DNA from: Pythium myriotylum
Lineage: Eukaryota > Oomycota > Peronosporomycetes > Pythiales > Pythiaceae
DNA: 64,000 nucleotides
Assembly: GCA_023091665.1 (NCBI GenBank)
Contig: JALJCQ010000030.1
Location: forward strand, 3,040,501-3,104,500
Direction: 5' to 3'
The position numbers were made by a program, and so were the translations under genes. Positions 1-9,984 of the stretch are shown in pieces. Every line of letters starts with the position of its first letter. Within the stretch, counting starts at the first letter, position 1. The notes beneath the pieces are model-generated. The model searched no databases. It saw only the letters and a program-made list of their open reading frames with translations, and was not told the DNA's origin.

Positions 1-199
1 AGCGCGAAGGAGCGAATTTTTCGAGCCTTTTGGGGCTCCTGTCCTGTCCGGGCGGCTTCTCAGCTGAGTCCTACGTACGTGCACCTTGGCTCCCTGCGAC
101 GGTGCGCCCGGTATGTTCACCGTGCGACTGTGTTGGACACTCGCTCGCTCGGAAGCGACTTAAGGACCGAGAGAGAGAAAAGGTCGTTCTCACCATCTC

Positions 200-217
200 G
201 CTCATTCCTTCTTTTCC
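200..217 (+). promoter_or_regulatory. initiator-like core promoter of TMEM198-like gene 1
   Basis: GCTCATTCCTTCTTTTCC lies 56 bp before the ATG at 273. It fits the oomycete initiator pattern GCTCATTYYNCAWTTT except at the CA positions. It also supports starting the gene at 273 rather than at the upstream in-frame codon near position 30, because the transcript would begin here. Confidence 0.5.
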
Positions 218-272
218 CTTGCGCCTCCCAACGCATTCCTTCCTCACTTGCTCTCTCTTCCTTCGCATCACA

Positions 273-1154
273 ATGGCGACAACCTCTCGCAGCCTCACGC
301 TCCTGCTCGCACTCGCGTTGCTGCTGCACTCGGCGGCCGCGCTGGCCAGCGACTCGGCGCTCTCGGTGCTCAACTCGACCGACGACATCAAGATCGGCGG
401 CAGTGTGCTCGCGATCGCCGCCATCGTGGTCGGCGTCTTCATGTGCATCACCGGCTACCGTCTCTTCCGCATCGCCATCTTCGTCTGCGGCTTCATCCTC
501 GGCGGTATCGGCGTCGCCAGCCTCATCGAGTGGGCCTTTAAGAACGAGAGCTGGCTCAACACGGCCTCGTGGATCGGCTTCTTCGCTGGCGGCCTGCTCG
601 TGGGCATGATCGCCATGTCGCTCTACAGCCTCAGCATCTTCGTGGCCGGCGCCTCGGGCGGTGTGCTGCTCGCGTTCGCCATCCACACGACGGTCGCCTA
701 CAAGATCTCGCAGAGCGACCCGAACGTCGTGCTCGTCATCCTCGCGGTCGCGCTCGGCCTCATCTGCGGTGTGCTTGCCATCAAGCTCGAGAAGCCCGTG
801 CTCATCATCGCCACCAGCTTCGTCGGTGCCATCGCGGTCGCCTGGGGCGTTGGCTACTTCGCCGGCGAGTTCCCGAACGGCGCCGACCTCAAGCACTACG
901 CGTCCAACATCAACGGCGACACGATCATCTCGATCCCGAGCGCCTGGTGGGGCTACCTCGCCGGGATTCTCGTGCTCTTCGTGTTCGGCATGTACGTGCA
1001 GTTCCACAAGACGGGCCGTGGCCAGAAGTACCACCAGCACAAGGGCATCGCTCGCTCGCAGCAGGCCGTGCCGCCGCAGTACGTCGAGGCCCAGACGCCG
1101 CCCGGCAACGTCAACGGCAACCCCCGCTACGGCAACCCTATCTCCCACGTGTAA
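273..1154 (+). CDS. TMEM198/TM7SF3-like (DUF4203) seven-helix membrane protein 1
   Basis: This 293-residue protein begins with a signal peptide (about residues 1-26, ending ALA-S) and then shows seven hydrophobic segments rich in Gly and Ala. The first pair contains CITGYRLFR and FVCGFILGG, the pattern of the DUF4203 family (TM7SF3/TMEM198 N-terminal domain), in which a Gly-Tyr-Arg turn joins the first two helices. The C-terminal 45 residues are polar (Lys, Gln, His, Pro, Asn) and probably cytosolic. The ATG at 273 was chosen because it begins the signal peptide and follows an initiator-like element; the open frame upstream is low-complexity. The next gene is a tandem paralogue. Known animal relatives act in membrane trafficking or Wnt signalling, but no specific role can be inferred here. 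Confidence 0.8.
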   Translation: MATTSRSLTLLLALALLLHSAAALASDSALSVLNSTDDIKIGGSVLAIAAIVVGVFMCITGYRLFRIAIFVCGFILGGIGVASLIEWAFKNESWLNTASWIGFFAGGLLVGMIAMSLYSLSIFVAGASGGVLLAFAIHTTVAYKISQSDPNVVLVILAVALGLICGVLAIKLEKPVLIIATSFVGAIAVAWGVGYFAGEFPNGADLKHYASNINGDTIISIPSAWWGYLAGILVLFVFGMYVQFHKTGRGQKYHQHKGIARSQQAVPPQYVEAQTPPGNVNGNPRYGNPISHV

Positions 1155-1831
1155 GACAGATAGATTTGACTGCTTTTTGGCCTCCAAGAAGCGTGGCACT
1201 GTACCAAAGGCTCGACGACCACATGACAAATACAATCCACAGGATCTCTACAAAAAAAAATCCATCGTCGCCTGTTGTGCATACCGGCTTCTCTGCTTGC
1301 AGAGCGCTCCAAATGTCCCACCCCACGACTCTCCTTGGAATGACCCGCCTTGACGGATCGATCCAGTGCGGCTACCATTGCATAGAACTCGACGGTCTCA
1401 CTCAGGACAAACTACTACTATTAAATACTGCTACTACTACTACTACTGCTGCTACGACTTCTCAGTGAAGATCGCGATCGCGAATGGAGCGAGGCGCTCG
1501 GTCGCCGGAGGATGGCACTCAACTGTCGTAGGTGAGTCGGGGATCCGGAGCATTGGCACCCACGCCAACTGCCGTCCGTCTTTTCCCTTCCTTGCGTACA
1601 CTCCAATCCAAGTCGCCAGCTGGACCGACCACCATCCCACCTTGCGAGGAGATCACAAGACCATCACTCTGTCTCCTCATTGTGTGCATTCATTGGTCAA
1701 AATGAGGGCCCACCCAGCCGATTATCCAATCGGATCTCTCGGATCTGTGTTTCCTCGGTCTCAGCTGGGGTTCTATTCGTAGCTCCTCGCTCCAAGTCAG
1801 TTGACTGCGCCGCACTCTCCGTTCTTCCGCC
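1155..1831. other. intergenic region with a trinucleotide microsatellite
   Basis: This gap between the two DUF4203 genes holds a poly-A run near 1251-1260 and an ACT/GCT trinucleotide tract at 1411-1455. The short open frames have no recognisable protein features. I see no further gene. Confidence 0.6.
1411..1455. repeat. (ACT)n/(GCT)n microsatellite
   Basis: An imperfect trinucleotide tract, interrupted by TTAAAT near 1421-1426. It lies in the gap between the two DUF4203 genes. Confidence 0.8.
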
Positions 1832-2668
1832 ATGGCGCCGCGTGCCTCCCCTCTCTCGAGCCTCTCGCTGCTGCTCGTGGTCGCGCTGCTCGCGCGCTCG
1901 GCCAGCGCCGCGGCCAGCGAGTCGGCGCTCGCGATCCTCAAGTCCACCGACGACGTCAAGGTCGGGCCCTCGATCCTCGCCATCGGCGCCGTCGTCGCCG
2001 GCGGCCTCATGTGCGTCGCCGGCTACCGCTTCTTCCGCATCACGATCTTTGTCTGCGGCTTCATTGTCGGCGGCATTGCGATCGCCAGCGCCGTCGAGTG
2101 GATCCTCAAGAACCAGAGCTACCTCGAGACGGCGTCCTGGATCGGCTTCTTCATCGGCGGCATCGTCGTCGGCAGCATCGCCATGTCGCTCTACTCGACC
2201 AGTATCTTCATCGCCGGCGCGGCGGGCGGTGTCATGCTCGCGTTCACGATCCACACGACAGTCGCCTACAAGCTGAACCAGAACAACCCGGACGTCGTGC
2301 TAGTCGTGCTCGCGATCTTGCTCGGCATCCTCGGCGGCGTGCTCGCGATCAAGATCGAAAAGCCTGTGCTCGTGGCCGCGACGAGCTTCGTGGGTGCGAT
2401 CGCGGTCGCCTGGGGCGTCGGCTACTTCGCCGGCGACTTCCCTAACGCTGCTGACCTCAAGCACTACTCGACCAAAGACCTGAACGGCGACACGATCATC
2501 TCCGTACCGCATGCGTGGTGGGGCTACCTTGTTGGCATCGTGGTTATGTTTGTGTTGGGCGTGTACATTCAGCTCCACAAGACCGGGCGTGACGGCGACT
2601 ACCACAAGTCGAGCCGCTCCAACAACGTGCCTGCGCGCACCAACGCCAACGGGGTCTCGCACGTCTGA
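1832..2668 (+). CDS. TMEM198/TM7SF3-like (DUF4203) seven-helix membrane protein 2
   Basis: This 278-residue protein is a close paralogue of the gene at 273-1154. The match runs from the mature N-terminus (SALxxLxSTDDxK) to the shared C-terminal ending SHV. It has a signal peptide (residues 1-26) and seven predicted helices; the family turn reads CVAGYRFFR. Its C-terminal tail is shorter and lacks the Gln/Pro-rich stretch of copy 1. The tandem same-strand arrangement with strong similarity points to local duplication. The gap between the genes is not similar, so promoters may have diverged. Start is the first ATG, directly at the signal peptide. Function is unknown beyond membership of the family. 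Confidence 0.8.
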   Translation: MAPRASPLSSLSLLLVVALLARSASAAASESALAILKSTDDVKVGPSILAIGAVVAGGLMCVAGYRFFRITIFVCGFIVGGIAIASAVEWILKNQSYLETASWIGFFIGGIVVGSIAMSLYSTSIFIAGAAGGVMLAFTIHTTVAYKLNQNNPDVVLVVLAILLGILGGVLAIKIEKPVLVAATSFVGAIAVAWGVGYFAGDFPNAADLKHYSTKDLNGDTIISVPHAWWGYLVGIVVMFVLGVYIQLHKTGRDGDYHKSSRSNNVPARTNANGVSHV

Positions 2669-3499
2669 GCCTGTGGTGCCTGTTGTTGTTGATCAGTCTT
2701 CAGCGTAGTCAGAATGCTCTCAGTACATCAAACTTTCACTTCTATGTGGGCGTGTACGGATCTATTCATTCCTGCCGGTAATATCTCACCGATCTTTGAC
2801 CTCTCCTTGAAGTAATCATCAACATGGACAAGCGGCAGGCCTCACAAAGCCGTGCTTCCTTCCAAGCTGATATCGAACGAGACGGGACGTCACTTCTACA
2901 AAGAGATAAGAAGACCTGAGATCAATGATGTACTTATCCATAGCATCGTCAAGCAACTGGATTCCTTTGACGTTTATAGCGGGGCAAAAAATGTGCCAAC
3001 GCTTTGACGAGCGCATAATCCCTGGACGTCACGTGATCGTGTCGATTCGGTCGTCTCTCGGACCGAATTCAAGAGTTGAATAAGCTGGAGGGTGTATCGT
3101 TGGCGAAAGAGGCGAAGAGTACCGCTCCTGAAGGAGTCGATTTGAGGCTTGTAGCCTGAGTGATTCTAGATAAATATTGGGCAGAATGGGATGCGATCCT
3201 CGGTGGTGTGACTTGCAGCTTGTCGATATGACCTCCACCGTACGTCTCACTCACGTCGATGTGAGTTATAACAGCCACTATGCTTTGGGGAGAACCGCTG
3301 TAAATGGAACTCGAATCGCGGCTCGTTCATTGGCTTGACATTGGCTCAAAGAACCAATCTTTGCGGTACTCGACTGGTCATCAATACGCGCCGATCAGTC
3401 TTTAACGGCGCTAGTATCGCAATCACACTCAAGACTGCATAGCTGCATTTAATAGTTGGGTATGCTTCGTTGAAAACGCTACGACTCGTAGAACTTCGC
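2669..3499. other. intergenic region, nothing recognised
   Basis: This gap lies between the plus-strand DUF4203 gene and the minus-strand HTP1, so the two genes converge on it. It contains only short open frames without domain signals, and no RNA gene was seen. Confidence 0.6.
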
Positions 3500-4252
3500 T
3501 TACGCAGCGTTCGCGATCGCCTGGATCTTGGCCGACGTCGCACCCAGCCTCGCCTGCGTCACCGGCGTCGGAGACTTCTTGAAACCGATCGGGAACATCT
3601 CGTACTTGAGGAAAGACGTCAACGTGTACTTGTCCACCGTCTCCCTCGTGCCGTTGCCGAAGCCGTTGAGAATCAGTGACGACTCACCAAAGGCCAGGAA
3701 CGTCTCACGCGCACCGAACGTGCAGTTTGGGTTGTTGGCCTTACACGCAGCGAGACGCTCCTTGCGGAGCTGGCCGAACGTCTGGACAGAGTACTGGCCG
3801 TTGCCATCGGCGCGCGCCAGCACGTCGTCAACAAGGGTGTCGTCAACGTGGGCAGGGTCCGCGCCGAAGTAGATGTCCGTGTGTGCAAGCGAGGCGTCGT
3901 GCTCGATGAGTCCATGAGTGCCGAGCAGGTTGAGGTCAAACGAGGCCGGAAGCACGCTCACGAGGAATGAGGCGAGTGCAAGATCGAGGTTGAACTTGTC
4001 CATGACCACGTCACGCAGCTGCGTGTTGGTGATGTTCTTGCCGTCACGCGGAAGGTATCCGTGGTTGGCGAGGGTGTTGAGCGCAGGGCACGGCGTGCGG
4101 CGGAACCAGGCGTCCTTGTTGGCCGGGTCACCCGACGTGAGGAACGATGGTGGCTTGAAGTAGAGACCTTCACCGAAGGTCTCGGCGACGGCTTCAGCGG
4201 AGGCGGCGAAGGCGACGGCCGTGGTGGCGAGGAGGGCAGTGAAGGAGACCAT
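3500..4252 (-). CDS. short secreted heme-thiolate peroxidase (HTP1)
   Basis: This 250-residue protein belongs to the chloroperoxidase/unspecific peroxygenase superfamily (PF01328). These secreted heme enzymes have a Cys thiolate ligand and use H2O2 to halogenate, oxidise or insert oxygen into organic molecules. The signal peptide covers about residues 1-18. The Cys ligand is Cys55 in RRTPCPALNTLANHG, the EHD motif is at 117-119, and the putative acid-base Glu is Glu190 in LAFGE. The 73-residue spacing from EHD to Glu suits short-type peroxygenases such as the MroUPO class. C170 and C177 flank KANNPN and may form a disulfide; N-glycosylation sequons occur at NIT and NCT. The ATG at 4252 begins the MVS signal peptide and lies 29 bp from an initiator. 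The closest paralogue is HTP2, on the other side of the EF-hand gene. Confidence 0.9.
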   Translation of the reverse strand: MVSFTALLATTAVAFAASAEAVAETFGEGLYFKPPSFLTSGDPANKDAWFRRTPCPALNTLANHGYLPRDGKNITNTQLRDVVMDKFNLDLALASFLVSVLPASFDLNLLGTHGLIEHDASLAHTDIYFGADPAHVDDTLVDDVLARADGNGQYSVQTFGQLRKERLAACKANNPNCTFGARETFLAFGESSLILNGFGNGTRETVDKYTLTSFLKYEMFPIGFKKSPTPVTQARLGATSAKIQAIANAA

Positions 4253-4280
4253 TGTTGGTAGTGACTTGAGGGGAGCTTGG

Positions 4281-4297
4281 CAAGTTGGGGAATGAGA
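4281..4297 (-). promoter_or_regulatory. initiator element of HTP1
   Basis: On the minus strand this reads TCTCATTCCCCAACTTG, ending 29 bp before the ATG. Confidence 0.6.
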
Positions 4298-5132
4298 CTC
4301 AGGTCTCCTCAACTGGGGCTATCGCTCGGATCGACCTCTTGCCGTTCCAGGAGGGACCTCAGCTGCGAGCGTTGCAGTCACTGACGGACGCTTGTTGCAA
4401 ACCGAGATGGGCAGCGTGTTGCCGCCGTGTCGACGTGTCTACGTAGTCTCCGCGAGTCCCGTAGTCTCAGTTGGCGCGATGCTTCCCGCCTTCGCAATCT
4501 CCGCGACGTGCAATCCTCCGCCCTCGAGGCCACCGGGAAGAGTCCAGCGTGGTGCTGCGACAGCGAGACGTGAGGAAGGTTCACGCGAGTGGAACGACGC
4601 GACGGGGCTTCCCGCACGACCATCTGGAGGTGGCTCCATCTCTCTCGCGTCGGTGCAAAAGCCGTCAACCTGATTCTTGACGAGCCTCCCGAGCGGCCCG
4701 GCTATGCGAGAGTGTCAGGTTCGCGCGGCCTGTCCATGTGCGAAGCGTCACGGGTCAAGCACCCTCGGAATCGTTGAGCTCACGTGCCTCTATGGCATTT
4801 CCCGCTTCTTCTTGCCGCGGTCTCGGTCTCCAGCAGCCAGGCGAAACGCTCCATGCCTGCCTCAGCACGTCGACCCCGTGAGAGTGAGCCTGCCGCGAGC
4901 TGCTCACCATGAGCAGCCTCCGAGGGTCAAGGCGAGAATAGTAATACAGTGTACCTAGTCGATCATGATTGCCTTCTGGGTGGACCTAGGAACTCGGCGA
5001 TGCCATTCTTAGCGCCCTCTCTGACCAGTTAAGCTCGTGCTAGAAGTGACTGGAGCGGCGTCACGCAACGTGCGTTGAAAGTCGACCAGGCTTGGCAGTG
5101 ATTCGCATCGGCATGCCGTAAGTGAGACCGTG
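4298..5132. other. intergenic region between HTP1 and the EF-hand gene
   Basis: Divergent promoter region for HTP1 (minus) and the EF-hand gene (plus). A sequence ATGCC|GTAAGT near 5113-5123 looks like a strong splice donor just before the EF-hand start. It could mean an unrecognised 5' exon, but no matching acceptor was identified. Nothing else was recognised. Confidence 0.45.
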
Positions 5133-7751
5133 ATGCCGCGAGCCTTAGAAGCCAAAGTCGCCCCCATGCCGTCGGCAGCGCTAACGACACGTGGTTCGCG
5201 ACGACGTACGATCTTCGCCAAGATCCGCGCCTCTACGATTTCGCTGCAGCGACTCAATCCGTTTAACCACCGCCGCAAGCGCCGACGCTCGGCCACGACG
5301 GATCAAATCTTGTCGATGCAGCACGCTTCGGCGCTGTCGGCGACTTCGCTGCGGTCCCAAGGGCGTCAACACGAGGCACGCGCCGTTCAGACGCTGCAGA
5401 GCGTGCAGCGGTTTGTCGATGTGAATCGCACGAGTTCGATGGCTCAGCGCACAATGGCTGAGTACCTCGTGGCGCTCTCCAACTTTTTCTTTGCGTGCGA
5501 CTACGATGAGGACGGCGTGCTGAACAAGCGCGAGTTCCAGATTCTCATGGAGATCCTCACGGAGCAAAAGGTCGCCAAGAGCAAGCCCAAGCGCAAGCGT
5601 AGACGCACGGGCCAGGAGTCTCGCGGACTACCAGCTGCTGTGATGCTCGAAGGCTCGAGCGGCGAAGAGGACGACGAGCCGGCCACGACCACGCTGGACC
5701 AGTTGATTGAGAACTATGGCCACCAACTCTACAACGACGGCGTCGAGTTACCATCACCAGCATTCATTAGCCGCTGCCAGCGGCTTAAAGTTGGGTTCAA
5801 GCGGTGCGACACGAACGGTGACAATGTCATCAGTGTGCTGGAACTCGAGATTGCGTTGCAGAAGCTCGACCTCGTGCTCTCCGACGGGGATCTCAAGCAG
5901 CTCGTCCACACGCTGGACGCCAACGCTGACGGCGCGATCGAGTGGAGCGAAATGGTGCGGGCCGCTTGGACGAACACGCACCTCGGGCCGACAAGAAATC
6001 GCAACTCGGTGCTTCTTCTGGACGCGTTGGCCGATGTACCCGCGCCCGCGATAAGCCAACTGCGAGGCTCAAGTAAGAGCCACGGATCCACTCTGACACT
6101 CCAGCAAACCGATTTCGCGCGAGATGTCCCGGGCTCGCCGCGGCGTGGTCGTCAGAACAACACCTACAGTCGCCCCAGCCGACTCACGCTCATTGCACTC
6201 AAGATGCATCTCATCCTACCGCAGGAAGCACTTGACAAGCGGAGAAGCGTCGGAGAAACTGGTGACCAGTCCAAGCAGCGGCTTCCGGGCAAGTTTCGCA
6301 TGGAGCATCTTGGCGTTCGCTTCCTCACGCGGATCTCGATGCATCAAGTGAGCACGATGAAACGTGCAAACCAGGCAACACGTACAGCCACGTCGGCCGT
6401 AGTTCCTGGTCCGATGAGTGTGAGCGAGGCCAAGCCTACAGCCCAGCGAGCGAGCTCCCGCCGGCGCTCGAGCACGCCCGTGGCTCGAACCAAAGTCTCC
6501 CGGTCGATGCGACGTCGGGTCATACGTATTGAGTGGATCGCAGTCGCGCTCGCAGCGCTCATCGGCGTGGCCAGTGGGCTCCTCTCGATGCGAATCGAGT
6601 CGCTTGTTCCGCGCCTGGAAACTCAGGACGAGTTCACGGGCGACGCGATGTATTACTTGTACCTCGTGGCTATCAACATCGGCGTCTCGCTCCTCGAGGT
6701 GAACCTAATGTATCTCGCGGCCGTGATCTGCGCCTTTCGGATGACTGTGGCGACACGACTCTCGCTCTACCCAGTAGATGCCGAACGCGAATTTCTCACA
6801 CGGGCGATCGCACGCGCAGCGCTGCAGGTCGGCCATCGCAAAGACCGGCTCTTTGGCATGGATCCAATGAAGGGATCTCCTCGCCTCGTGGTCTGGCTGT
6901 CGTTTCTCGTGATTAAATCCAAACGGTACGTGCTCAAGTTCCTCCTCAAGCTCCTCATCCGCCGCGTGCTGTGGCGTGCAGCTGCCAAGACCGCGCTCAG
7001 CGTGCTTGTTCTACCTATCAATGCCGTGCTCAATGGGTGGACATTGCACTCGGTCATGCGCCACTGTCGGGTGACGATCATCGGCCCACCGTGCATTACA
7101 GCACTACTCGAGGAGTTTTTCGATCGTGAGGAGCCAAAACTGCTGCCATACCAGCGCGTAGACTACCCCCGCGTTCTGGGTTGCGTCATGACGAGTAAGC
7201 GGTGCGTGCATCCGAACCTCGAGATCATCGTCCACCAAGTGCGAAGTACGTGGGTCAATCGGACCAAGTGGCCCATTGGCGACGGCTGCTCGTGTTTGCT
7301 TTGCCCCAGCGAGCCGTGTGAGCTTCACGAGCTTGACGACGTCGATCGTTTCCTGGCCAGTCTTCTGCTGGATGCGTCACGGCTAAGCCCGTCGGCAGCT
7401 GTCGTGCCTTCGATTGGGGAGCTACTCTTCGTGGACCACCAGAGGAACATGTTCTTCTTCCTCGTCCTTGGCTTGGTTATCGATGGATCGCTCGGACTCA
7501 GCGATCGACGACTCTATGTGCGAGCCTGTCGAGCTGCACAGATGCAACAGAACTGGCCGGCGCTCAAGATCCTGAAACGCGGTTTCATGAACGGTTGTGG
7601 CCTCCCACTGGACGGCATCTTCGACGTCATCCACGCGATTCCTCCTGAATCAACGGAGCTGGCTTCCATCGAGGCAGCCGACGACAAGGTGCCGTGGAGA
7701 GACTGGCTACTCTATATCTGCGAACGCCTGGCGAGCCTCCTCTCCATTTGA
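5133..7751 (+). CDS. EF-hand calcium-binding multi-pass membrane protein
   Basis: This protein of about 872 residues has a basic N-terminus (NHRRKRRRS) and three EF-hand-type calcium loops: CDYDEDGVLNKREF near residue 125, CDTNGDNVISVLELE near 230 and LDANADGAIEWSEM near 262. The last two form a canonical pair with Asp at loop position 1 and Glu at position 12. The second half has at least four hydrophobic segments, near residues 467-488, 506-536, 620-643 and 772-790. The last part is Cys- and Trp-rich (GDGCSCLLCPSEPC). I do not recognise a named family; a calcium-regulated membrane protein is an inference. It sits alone between the paralogues HTP1 and HTP2, on the opposite strand. The first ATG was used; an ATG at 5166 is also possible. 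Confidence 0.75.
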   Translation: MPRALEAKVAPMPSAALTTRGSRRRTIFAKIRASTISLQRLNPFNHRRKRRRSATTDQILSMQHASALSATSLRSQGRQHEARAVQTLQSVQRFVDVNRTSSMAQRTMAEYLVALSNFFFACDYDEDGVLNKREFQILMEILTEQKVAKSKPKRKRRRTGQESRGLPAAVMLEGSSGEEDDEPATTTLDQLIENYGHQLYNDGVELPSPAFISRCQRLKVGFKRCDTNGDNVISVLELEIALQKLDLVLSDGDLKQLVHTLDANADGAIEWSEMVRAAWTNTHLGPTRNRNSVLLLDALADVPAPAISQLRGSSKSHGSTLTLQQTDFARDVPGSPRRGRQNNTYSRPSRLTLIALKMHLILPQEALDKRRSVGETGDQSKQRLPGKFRMEHLGVRFLTRISMHQVSTMKRANQATRTATSAVVPGPMSVSEAKPTAQRASSRRRSSTPVARTKVSRSMRRRVIRIEWIAVALAALIGVASGLLSMRIESLVPRLETQDEFTGDAMYYLYLVAINIGVSLLEVNLMYLAAVICAFRMTVATRLSLYPVDAEREFLTRAIARAALQVGHRKDRLFGMDPMKGSPRLVVWLSFLVIKSKRYVLKFLLKLLIRRVLWRAAAKTALSVLVLPINAVLNGWTLHSVMRHCRVTIIGPPCITALLEEFFDREEPKLLPYQRVDYPRVLGCVMTSKRCVHPNLEIIVHQVRSTWVNRTKWPIGDGCSCLLCPSEPCELHELDDVDRFLASLLLDASRLSPSAAVVPSIGELLFVDHQRNMFFFLVLGLVIDGSLGLSDRRLYVRACRAAQMQQNWPALKILKRGFMNGCGLPLDGIFDVIHAIPPESTELASIEAADDKVPWRDWLLYICERLASLLSI

Positions 7752-7891
7752 TTGCCTTCGGCTGTTCGTTATGATTAGTACGAAGTACTTCTCGAAACAC
7801 TGCCTATCGAGAACGGCTCTCCTCCTCAGGTGTAAGGGGGCACAAGTGGAATTCAATCGAGACTATATGAAGTTGGTGTTACTAGTCCACT

Positions 7892-8644
7892 CTAAGCGGC
7901 GTTGGCAACCGCCTGGATCTTGGCCGACGTCGCACCCAGCTTCGCCTGCGTCACCGGCGTCGGAGACTTCTTGAAACCGATCGGGAACATCTCGTACTCC
8001 AGGAAAGACGTCAGCGTGTACTTGTCCACCGTCTCGCTCGTGCCGTTACCGAAGCCGTTGAGGATCAGCGATGACTCGCCGAACGCCAAGAACACCTGCG
8101 TCGCGCCGAACGTCACGTTCGGGTTGTTGGCCTTGGACGCCGCCAGACGCTCTTTGCGGAGCTGGCCGAACGTCTGCACCGAGAACTGGCCGTTGCTGTC
8201 GGCGCGCTTAAGCACGTCCTTGAGAAGAGCGTCGTCGATCTTCGACGTGTCCTTCTCAAAGTACACGTCCGCGTGCACGAGCGACGCGTCGTGCTCCACG
8301 AGGTTGTGCGTGCCAAGGAAGTTAAGGTCGAAGGTAGCCGGGAACACGCTCACGAGAAGCGAAGCAAGTGGCAGGTCCAGGTTGTACTTGTCCATGACCA
8401 CGTCACGCAGCTGCGTGTTGGTGATGTTCTTGCCGTCACGCGGAAGGTATCCGTGGTTGGCGAGGGTGTTGATGGCTGGGCACGGCGAGCGACGGAACCA
8501 GGCATCCTTGTTGGCCGGGTCACCCGACGTGAGGAACGACGGCGGCTTGAAGTAGAGACCTTCACCGAAGGTCTCGGCGACGGCTTCAGCGGAGGCGGCG
8601 AAGGTGACGGCGGTGGTGGCGAGGAGGGCAGTGAAGGAGACCAT
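7892..8644 (-). CDS. short secreted heme-thiolate peroxidase (HTP2), mosaic of HTP1 and HTP5 types
   Basis: A 250-residue HTP with signal peptide 1-18, ligand Cys55 (PCP), EHD at 117-119 and Glu190 (FGE). The first ~85 residues and the C-terminal ~50 are almost identical to HTP1. The centre, from EHDASLVHADVYF through NPNVTFGATQVF, matches HTP5-HTP7 instead. As in those, the Cys pair of HTP1 (C-x6-C) is replaced by Ser and Val. This patchwork suggests interlocus gene conversion. HTP1 and HTP2 also share about 45 bp upstream of the ATG, through the initiator, and then diverge. Start at the MVS signal peptide. Confidence 0.9.
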   Translation of the reverse strand: MVSFTALLATTAVTFAASAEAVAETFGEGLYFKPPSFLTSGDPANKDAWFRRSPCPAINTLANHGYLPRDGKNITNTQLRDVVMDKYNLDLPLASLLVSVFPATFDLNFLGTHNLVEHDASLVHADVYFEKDTSKIDDALLKDVLKRADSNGQFSVQTFGQLRKERLAASKANNPNVTFGATQVFLAFGESSLILNGFGNGTSETVDKYTLTSFLEYEMFPIGFKKSPTPVTQAKLGATSAKIQAVANAA

Positions 8645-8672
8645 TGTTGGTAGTGACTTGAGGGGAACTTGG

Positions 8673-8689
8673 TAAGTTGGGGAATGAGA
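8673..8689 (-). promoter_or_regulatory. initiator element of HTP2
   Basis: On the minus strand this reads TCTCATTCCCCAACTTA. It sits at the same distance from the ATG as in HTP1. Confidence 0.55.
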
Positions 8690-8766
8690 CTTGCGGACGG
8701 CGTGTCAATGGAGACGACGAGGAGCCATGGCTGTTACAGCTCGCTTGGAAACCGTCTACGTAGCCA

Positions 8767-8780
8767 TGGACCGCCGAAAG
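8767..8780 (-). promoter_or_regulatory. candidate shared cis-element upstream of HTP2
   Basis: In the sense direction of HTP2 this reads CTTTCGGCGGTCCA. Near-identical words precede HTP3, HTP4 and HTP5 in the same orientation relative to the gene, and HTP14 in the opposite one. No binding factor can be named. Confidence 0.4.
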
Positions 8781-9714
8781 GATCCGCCAGCTGGGTCGCA
8801 GCATTCTTCGCTGCTGATGGTGTAAGTGCACCAGAATACACGACGCCTTCGTAATCGGTAGCTCAAGTTGAACACCGGCCTTTCTCTGCTTGCGCGAGAC
8901 TGTCCACGCGCGGATTGCTGCCAAGCGCTCCGGGTATTCCTGCAGTGCCGAATCCCACAATGACAGCCTCGTGTATGTAATGAAGAATGTGTGACCAGTG
9001 CAGCACTGGTGATGGGGAGAGTTGCCAGCTTCCGTGGGAGGCATCAAGGCTGGGGATGCACAGACCTTTGATTCGTATTGTTTATGAACGAATGCTGACC
9101 ATCAGGATCTCAATCAGCCGCCGATGATTCTCCCGGCAGGAGTGCGTGGTTGATTGTGGTGGCCTTCGATTCTTATGTAGCATGGAGTTGCTGGGCGCCT
9201 TCCTTTCTTTGTCGCGAGGGATTGGGAGCCTGTGCCCGGACGAGTCGCATTGACCGGGTACAGTTGCCTGTCTCGCACCACATCACGACCTCGCACTGCA
9301 CGACAACACAAACCAGACCCCCCGAACCGAGTCGAGAGTGCAGACAGAGAAACCAGGGCTGGCGGTCAGCTTCTTCCGCGATTGCGTTCACCTTGGGTGC
9401 GCATTTGTCACACGTGACAGGCTGGCAGCCTACCGCATGCTGTCAGCTCTTGGCTGCGACTCGCAGCAGCCACTTGCCCCCAGAAAAACCCATACAGACG
9501 GCACTGATGTCCATTTCACGTGGGAATCGTGTGGTCCATAACAGGGGTGTCGAGTGGACCGACGCACCGAACGGGAAGATCGGTCCGGATGCTCAAGAGG
9601 TGTAATCGTGAAACATAATCTCGCCCTCACGATTGCAAACCGCGCGACTTGATGGGCGACGTTGGAAAGAATCGAAGGGCCCGCTGAACACTTCTGGAAC
9701 TGACTACCTCAGCG

Positions 9715-9728
9715 TTTTCGGCGGTCCA
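9715..9728 (+). promoter_or_regulatory. candidate shared cis-element upstream of HTP3
   Basis: TTTTCGGCGGTCCA, 256 bp before the ATG of HTP3. Same orientation relative to the gene as in HTP2, HTP4 and HTP5. Confidence 0.4.
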
Positions 9729-9919
9729 GGAGCCACTAATACAGCACATTTTCTATGCGACGGGGGTGTTGACTGCCTTTCTCGGAAGCCGAGTAGTAGA
9801 CATGACATTTGAGCAGATCGTGCTGGGCGTCAACAATTCTGTCGCCGATAGTGGCACCTTCAACGACAGAGCTCAGGATCTTGGAGCCTAGGTGACTTCA
9901 ACTCCACATCTTTGGCCAA

Positions 9920-9936
9920 TCTCATTCTGCAACTTG
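9920..9936 (+). promoter_or_regulatory. initiator element of HTP3
   Basis: TCTCATTCTGCAACTTG, 48 bp before the ATG at 9985. Confidence 0.6.
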
Positions 9937-9984
9937 CCAAGTTCCGTTAAGTTCACCTCCAACCAACTCCTTTTTCCTCCAACC

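Larger units (their letters stand above)
8690..9919. other. divergent promoter region of HTP2 and HTP3
   Basis: This gap between the minus-strand HTP2 and plus-strand HTP3 carries two copies of a recurring motif: TGGACCGCCGAAAG at 8767-8780 and its inverse at 9715-9728. The stretch 9715-9890 is similar to the upstream region of HTP5 (13639-13820). No gene was recognised; the open frames lack domain signals. Confidence 0.5.

Noticed and set aside
30..272. N-terminal extension of the first DUF4203 gene by 81 residues
   Set aside because: It would bury the signal peptide and cross an initiator-like element. The ATG at 273 is the natural start.
117..1235. Long minus-strand frame opposite the DUF4203 gene, and the many Arg/Ser- or Glu/Val-rich frames opposite the HTP genes
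   Set aside because: These are antisense or shifted images of GC-rich genes. Composition is biased and no domain is visible.
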